Assembly: GCA_028751875.1 (NCBI GenBank)
Contig: CM054157.1
Coordinates: 890,926 to 954,925 of the forward strand
Direction of reading: 5' to 3'
Length of the DNA stretch: 64,000 nt
DNA from: Rapana venosa
Lineage: Eukaryota > Mollusca > Gastropoda > Neogastropoda > Muricidae
A program made the translations under genes and the position numbers. Positions 57,834 to 64,000 of this stretch are shown in pieces. The notes under the pieces were generated by a model. That model searched no databases and was not told where the DNA came from. It was given only the letters and a program-made list of their open reading frames with translations. Positions within the stretch are counted from its first letter, which is position 1. Each line of letters begins with the position of its first letter.

Positions 57834-58240
57834 AAGTCAAAGTCAAAGTCAAACTTTTATTTTCAGATGGTACATTGAATAAGCAGTGCATTTACTTTTT
57901 TCATCAAGCCATCTATCTAAAGAAAAAAAAGCTAGAAAAAAAGATAATGTATATGCAGACATAGAATGAAAAAACCTAATCTATAGTAAGCTATACAAAT
58001 CAAACAAGAAAAGACAATAGCATATGCATAGATGGAATGAAAAACAAGACAAAACCTCCAGAAAAGTATTAAACCATACATTTCAAATAATTCAAAAATC
58101 TTGAAAAAATATCCGTCATAATACAAACAAACAAGTAATAAAGAAAAACAAACCAAAACAAACAAAGAAGACAACATAAAAATAAAAATTTAAAAATCCA
58201 CACCAACTGCTTCCTCACCCCCCCCCCTCACATACACATA
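57829..58240 (-). mobile_element. Retroelement 3' end with (TTTGAC)n tail, copy 1
   Basis: On the minus strand it reads TAGATAGATGGCTTGATG, GCTTATTCAATGTACCATCT, AATAAAAG and then four TTTGAC copies into (AC)n. It shares these blocks with 58707-58930. AT-rich and A-rich sequence follows, without a coding match. Confidence 0.7.
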
Positions 58241-58706
58241 CACACACAAACCTTCAACTATACAAACAACTGAATAAAACAACAACAAAATGATGAATCA
58301 ACAAGAACAACCACAACAAGGAAATAAACAATCAAACAAACACAAACATACGTACACAACAACAACAACGACAATAACTAACATAGGACAAGAATAACAG
58401 CCAAGACAAATGAAGAACAATATAGAACTAACAAAAGACGAGAAAAAGAGTAAAAAATACCCCCTCCCTCTCCCCAAGAAAACCACCCTATACCCAAAAC
58501 AAACAAAAAGCAAAATAAACCAGAACCCCACCACCACCACCAATAACAACAACAACAACAACAACAACAACAACCAAATGGATATAAACAGAGGAAACTG
58601 ATGCATCATTTAAACACTTACATACACATCCTCACCCATATCCACTTCACCATATAATATACTCATATATAAGGAAAACAAGAATGTGTGTGCGTGCGTG
58701 TGGGTG
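58241..58706. other. A/C-rich DNA with ACA repeats
   Basis: AACAAACAA and ACAACAACA words, (CAA)n at about 58546-58572, and a short GTGTGCGTGCGTGTG at 58685-58706. Probably element 3' UTR or flank. No gene seen. Confidence 0.55.
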
Positions 58707-58934
58707 TGTCAAGTCAAGTCAAGTCAAGTCAAGTCAAAATTTTATTTCCAGATGGTACATTGAATAAGCAATGCATTTGCTTTTTTTCATCAAGCCATCT
58801 ATCTAAGAACACATTTCTTAATGATTATACTAAGATACTACATTATTACATCATTTACCATAAAATTAAACCAGTAAAAAAAGGAAAATCGATATGGTAA
58901 TACATTGAAAACAACAACGAAAATAACAACACAC
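58707..58934 (-). mobile_element. Retroelement 3' end with (TTGAC)n tail, copy 2
   Basis: Same blocks as 57829-57920, but the tandem tail unit is five bases (TTGAC, about six copies) instead of six (TTTGAC). It abuts GT-rich sequence. Confidence 0.7.
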
Positions 58935-58999
<65 letters not shown>

Positions 59000-59036
59000 A
59001 CGCACGCACGCGCGCGCGCGCGCGCGCGCGCGCGCC
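58935..59036. repeat. (CA)n followed by (CG)n
   Basis: CA run to about 58998, CACGCACGCACG, then a ~30-bp pure CG run at 59008-59035. Confidence 0.97.
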
Positions 59037-59639
59037 ATAAAGATTGATAGTACATTATCATTGTAGAAAATTTTTTCTTTTTCAATACTTGCAGACGCTC
59101 TGTGCTTACTTCTTTCTTTCTTTCTTAGAATGTATTTACATCAGGTGTGTTTCTTACAAAATATTAAATATCTATCTATCGGTCGGTCGATCGATCGGTC
59201 TGTCGGTATGTCTGTCTGTCTGTCTGTCTATCTACGTGTCTATGTGTCTATCTGTCTTTCTATATGTTCGTATGTTGCCCAGAGCTGATACTATTATCGC
59301 TTACTGGACACTGCACTATATGACAACATTGCTGAGGCAGGCGCTTACACAGTCCAGTGTCTGATAGATGTTTAAGGATCACGATTAGCTGAACTGATGA
59401 AGCGATGTCTGGACACAGGCACGACTGAGGCGGACAGAAGGCAGACAGAAATTAGAAATAAGACAATGTAGAAATCCAGAGTTGGAGATTGTGGTACTCT
59501 CATCTAGCTTATTCTGATTCCGCCGCACAAGAAAAGCACACGGCCAGACTGTCACACAACCCAAGAGAAAGCTAACTCCACAGAAAGCTAAATACCAAGT
59601 ATGGCTGCTGCTCTATGGAGAAGTAGTTGAAAGCAGCCA
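59037..59639. repeat. Unassigned DNA with a short tetranucleotide tract
   Basis: 59168-59270 mixes CTAT, CGGT, CGAT and CTGT tetranucleotides. The remainder has no recognised feature. Confidence 0.6.
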
Positions 59640-59774
59640 TATATACACACTTCTCATCCAGTGTGTACTTACAGTCTCTCAGTGATTGTCAGATGTGAGC
59701 AGTGACCGCCATGGTGTCAAACTTGGGAACGCCCAATAAAAACTACGCCAACACAACACCACTAGCCGACTATC
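59640..59774. repeat. Repeat T-related block
   Basis: TGTGTACTTACAGTCTCTCA, GTGATTGTCAGATGTGAGC and CTTGGGAACGCCCAATAA resemble 17800-17900 and 5470-5560. Confidence 0.45.
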
Positions 59775-62700
59775 AACTTAGAACAACAATGAGGACAACA
59801 ATGAGGACAACAATAAGGACAACAATGAGGGTGATAAGAGGACAACATTGAAGACAATGTGTAGAACAATGAGGAGAACAATAGGAACATTAATAAAGAC
59901 AAAAATGAGGAGAACAATGAGGAGAACAATGAGGAGAACAATGGGAACATTAATAAAGACAACAATGAGGAGAACAATGAAGACAACAATGAGGACAACA
60001 ATGAGGGTAATAAGAGGACAACATTGAAGACAATGAGGAGAACAATGAGGAAATAATAGGAACATTAATAAAGACAACAATGAGGAGAACAATGAGGAGA
60101 ACAATAAGGAGAACAATGGGAACATTAATAAAGACAACAATGAGGAGAACAATGAGGAGAACAATGGGAACATTAATAAAGACAACAATGAGGAGAACAA
60201 TGAGGAGAGCAATGAAGAGAACAATGGGAACATTAATAAGGACAACATTTGAGGAGAACAATGAAAAGAACAATGAGGTGAACAATGAGAGGAACAATGA
60301 GGAGAGCAATGAGGAGAACAATGAGGAGAACAATGAGGAGAGCAATGAGGAGAGCTATGGGAACATTAATAAAGAGAACAATGAGGAGAAAATGAGGAGA
60401 ACAATGAGGAGAACAATGAAAAGACCAATGAGGAGAACAATGAGGAGAACAATGAGAAGAACAATGAGGAGAACAATTAGGAGAACAATGAGGAGAACAA
60501 TGGGAACATTAATAAAGACAACAATGAGGAGAGCAATGAAGAGAGCAATGAGGAGAGCAATGAGGAGAACAGTGAGGAGAACAATGAGGAAACAATTAGA
60601 AAACAATCAGGAGAACAATGAAGAAAACAATGAGGAGAACAATGGGAAGAACAATGAGGAGAACAATGAGAAAACAATGAGGAGAACAATGGGAACATTA
60701 ATAAAGACAGCAGTTAAGAGAACAATAAGGAGAGCAATGACGAGAACAATGAGTAGAACAATGAGGAGAACAAGGGGAACATTAATAAAGCCAACAATGA
60801 GGAGAGCAATGAGGAGAGCAATGAGGAGAGCAATGAGGAGAACAATGAGGAGAACAATGAGAGAACAATAAGGCAAACAATTTGGCGAACAACGAGGAGA
60901 ACAATGAGGAGAAATGAAAAGAACAATGAGGAGAACAATGAGGAAAATAATGAGGAGAACATGAGGAGACAATGAGGAGAACAATGGGAAATCATAAAGA
61001 GAGAACAATGAGGAGAACAATGAGGAACAAATAAAGGAGAACAATGAGGAAAACAAGGGGAGAACAAGGGGAACATTAATAAAGACAACAATGAGGAGAG
61101 CAATAAAGGAAAAGCAATGAGAACAATGAGGAGAAGCAATGAGGGAAAGCAATGAGGGGGAACAATAAGGAGACAATGGAGAACAATGAAGAGAACAATG
61201 AGGAGAACAATGAAAAACAATGAGGAGAACAATGGGAAATTAATAAAAAAGAAAGTGAAGGAGAACAAAGAGGAGAGCAATGAGGAGAACAATGAGTGAG
61301 AACAATGAGGAGAAGCAATGAGGGAACATAATTAATAAAGCAACAATGAGGAGAGCAATGAGGAGAACAATGAGGAGACAATGAGGAGAACAATGAGGAG
61401 AACAATGAGGAAAAGCAATAAGGCAAACAATTTTGGGAGAACAACGGGAAACATTGAATAAAAGAATAATGAGGGGGAACAATGAGGAAAATAATGAGGA
61501 GAACATGAGGAGAACAATGAGGAGACAATGGGACAACAATGAGGAGAACAATGAGGAGAGCAATGGGAACAATGGAACAAGGGAACATTAATAAAGACAA
61601 CAATGAGGAGAGCAATGAGAGACAAGAGACAATGAGGAGAGCAATGAGGAGAGCAATGAGGGAACAATGAGGAGAACAATGAGGAAGCAATAAGACAACA
61701 ATAGGAGAACAATGAGAAAAACAATGAGGGAACAATGGGAACATTAATAAAACAATTAGAGAAACAATAAGGAGAGCAATGAGGAGAACAATGAAAAGAA
61801 CAATGAGGAGAACAAGGGGAAAAATTGATGAAGCCACAATGAGGAGGCAATGAGGAACAATGAGGAGAGCAATGAGGAGAACAATGGGAACATTAATAAA
61901 GACAACAATGAGGCAAAGCAATGGCGGAACAATGAGGAGAACAATGAGGAGAAAATAAAGAAGAACAATGAGGAGAACAATGAGGAAAAAATGAGGAACA
62001 AATAGAGGACAACAATGAGGAGAAGCAATGGGAACATAATAAAGGAGAACAATGAGGAGAACAATGAGAAAAAAGTAAAAAGAGAGAACAATGAGGAGAA
62101 CAATTGAGAACAAGGGAACATTAATAAAGACAACAATGAGGAGAGCAATGAGGAAAAAGAGCAATGAGGAGAGCAATGAGGAGAGAGCAATGATGGGAAC
62201 AATGAGGAACAATGAGGAAAAGAAATTTGGAAGAACAATGAGGAGAACAATGAGGAGAAAATGAAAGAACATTGAGGAAATTAATAAGGAGAAAAATAAA
62301 GGAGAAAATGAGAGGACAATGGGGGAACAATGAGGAAAAGCAATTAGGGAGAACAATGGGAACATTAATAAAGACAACAATGAGAAGAGCAATGAGGAGA
62401 ACAATGAGGAGAACAATGAGGAGAACAATGAGGAGAACAATGAGGAGAGCAATGAGGAGAACAATGGGAACATTAATAAAGACAACAATGAGGAGAGCAA
62501 TGAGGAGAACAATGAGGAGAACAATGAGGAGAACAATGAGGACAACAATGAGGACAACAATGAGGAGAACAATGAGGAGAGCAATGTGGAGAACAATGGG
62601 AACATTAATAAAGACAACAATGAGGAGAGCAATGAAGAGAACAATGAGAACAATGAGGAGAGCAATGAGGAGAGCAATGATGGGAACAATGAGGAGAGCA

Positions 62701-63108
62701 ATGAGGAGAGCAATGAAGAGAACAATGAGGAGAGCAATGAGGAGAATACTTGGAACATTAATAAAGACAACAATGAAGAGAATAATGAGAAGAACAATGA
62801 GAACAATGAGGAGAACAATTAGGAGAACAAGGGGAACATTAATAAAGACAACAATGAGGAGAGCAATGAGGAGAGCAATGAGGAGTGCAATGAGGAGAAC
62901 AATGAGGAGGACAATGAGGGGAACAATGAGGAGAGCAATGAGGAGAACAATGGGAACATTAATAAAAACAACAATGAGGAGAGCAATGAGGAGAACAATG
63001 AGGAGAACAATGAGGAGAACAATGAGGAGAACAATGGGAACATTAATAAAGACAACAATGAGGAGAACAATGGGAAAATTAATAAAGACAACAATGAGGA
63101 GAACAATG
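59775..63108. repeat. 12-bp-phased minisatellite, ~3.3 kb
   Basis: The basic unit is AATGAGGAGAAC (variant AATGAGGAGAGC). Runs of these are punctuated by a 24-bp segment, AATGGGAACATTAATAAAGA plus CAAC, which is two unit lengths, so the 12-bp phase is kept. Frames therefore stay open: MRRT and MGTLIKTT, or NEEN and NGNINKD, on plus; LFSS, VLLI and FINVPIV on minus. The 580-codon minus frame is a by-product. About 60900-62340 is much noisier than the ends, with many single-base gains and losses that break the 12-bp phase. Confidence 0.97.
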
Positions 63109-63334
63109 CCTTCTGTTCAGAGGGTTACAGAGTGGTGACCAGCTCCACACCCTGCAACCGCCACCACGACTGCGTTCCTATACAAACGTGATAGCCATGG
63201 AAGCAATTGAGAAACAGTCAACCTCGGTCAGCTTTGATCGAGACACAAGAAGTACTCCAGTATTAAATGTCAATTGACAACATTGAAATTATTTTTTTTT
63301 TCTATTCTTTTATTCTTTATTTTAGATTGATTCA
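63109..63334. other. Unassigned DNA
   Basis: Right flank of the array, then T-rich sequence (63286-63330). No feature recognised. Confidence 0.5.
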
Positions 63335-64000
63335 GTCAGTACCTGCCAGACTGGAATGTGGAGTCCCTCAGGATCAGTTCTGGGGCCCTGTTTTTTTCAC
63401 TCTCTACACTGCTCCACTGTCACATATAATTAACCATCATCAGATCAACTATCGCTTTTATGCAGATGATTCTCAGATTCTAAGCAGTGACACTCCTGAA
63501 AATCTGCCTTCTCTCTTTACAAATATGGCCTACTGCTGTTAAGATATCCCAAACTGGATAATACAGAACAAGTTACAGCTAAACGCACATAAAACCGAAA
63601 CCATGCTTGTAGGGATCAAACACAAATTCTCCTTTCATTACAACAGCTTCAATAGAATTTGGCAATGCATCAGTCCTTCTATCCACTGCTGTGAAGTATC
63701 ACGCAGACCTGCCAGTCGTGTTACTATCAATTACGGTGTATTAGTGCAATTCGAAAGTACCTGTCCACAGACCTAATATCCAAACTCGTCGCGTCTCTCA
63801 TTCTTTCACGTCTGGACTATTGCAATTCTCTATTTGGCTCGTCTGTCAGCATCATCTATTCACTCCCTTCAACGTATTCAAAACTCTGCAGCTCGACTGG
63901 CCCTCAGAAAGAAAACAATCTGAGCACATTACCCCTCTCTTGTGATCTCTCCACTGGCTGCCTGTGCCACAAGCCTTCTTATGACACTTTTAAATCCAGC
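63335..64000 (+). pseudogene. Family A reverse transcriptase, second copy, decayed and cut by the window end
   Basis: Aligns with about 10090-11010 of the first copy: ARLECGVPQ then a frameshifted FWGPVFFTLYTAPLSHII (motif B), YRFYADDSQI (motif C, YADD), ENLPSLFTNM then a stop, NKLQLNAHKTETMLVG, and later SIHSLQRIQNSAARLALRKK. A deletion near 63697 removes the LGVVLDNTLSMKKFI region, and another near 63974 joins LPVPQ-type sequence to DTFKSS-type sequence. The upstream part is truncated at the T-rich flank. Confidence 0.9.

Noticed and set aside
61076..62818. 580-codon minus-strand hydrophobic frame (LFSSLF/LLSLLMFPLF) as a membrane protein
   Set aside because: It is the complement of the 12-bp minisatellite, and the plus strand is equally open.

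Overview
The window is eukaryotic, intergenic and extremely repeat-rich. I found no tRNA, rRNA or protein-coding host gene that I could defend. It holds non-LTR retrotransposons with mollusc-like or lophotrochozoan-like reverse transcriptases, several tRNA-headed SINE families, and very long (CT)n, (CA)n and (GT)n tracts. This fits a marine invertebrate, most likely a mollusc (gastropod-like). That assignment is inference from repeat content only.

Layout. 1-3355: minisatellite built from five-base words. 3356-6130: tandem diverged copies of a ~1.33 kb repeat (repeat T). 6131-9550: microsatellites and local duplications. 9551-11366: a 5'-truncated L2/CR1-like retrotransposon (family A). 11367-15411: SINE-1 copies, a minus-strand family B fragment and a plus-strand family B copy with a 491-codon uninterrupted reverse-transcriptase C-terminal ORF. 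15541-19206: a ~0.95 kb-period array of conserved 'M modules' separated by pyrimidine tracts. 19321-22045: decayed family B pieces with two SINEs inserted. 22050-23210: SINE and tail fragments. 23215-28650: a near full-length family B retrotransposon (minus strand) carrying a SINE with a 15-bp target-site duplication (TSD) and an RTE fragment with an 8-bp TSD. 28858-32850: more fragments, a ~830-bp pure AGY trinucleotide tract and CT/CA tracts. 32960-45200: a locally amplified repeat (repeat K) with a highly conserved ~95-bp core, mixed with retroelement debris and an 857-bp tRNA-headed element bounded by a 12-bp TSD. 47427-52181: two RTE insertions, the second with a textbook 5' inversion. 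53826-55445: 43-bp minisatellite. 56570-59035: second long tRNA-headed element and retroelement tails. 59775-63108: 12-bp-phased minisatellite. 63335-64000: a second family A copy running off the window.

The sequences do not act as a pathway. They record retrotransposition and slippage: autonomous LINEs (families A, B and RTE-like) supply reverse transcriptase, SINEs use it, and their simple-sequence 3' tails repeatedly sit at the edge of long microsatellites. The candidates for something undescribed are the K core, the M-module array, the tRNA/5S chimeric SINE and the 857-bp tRNA-headed element. Copy matches, motifs and TSDs were read by eye from the sequence. Family names beyond 'non-LTR' or 'SINE' rest on recalled family signatures, not on a search.
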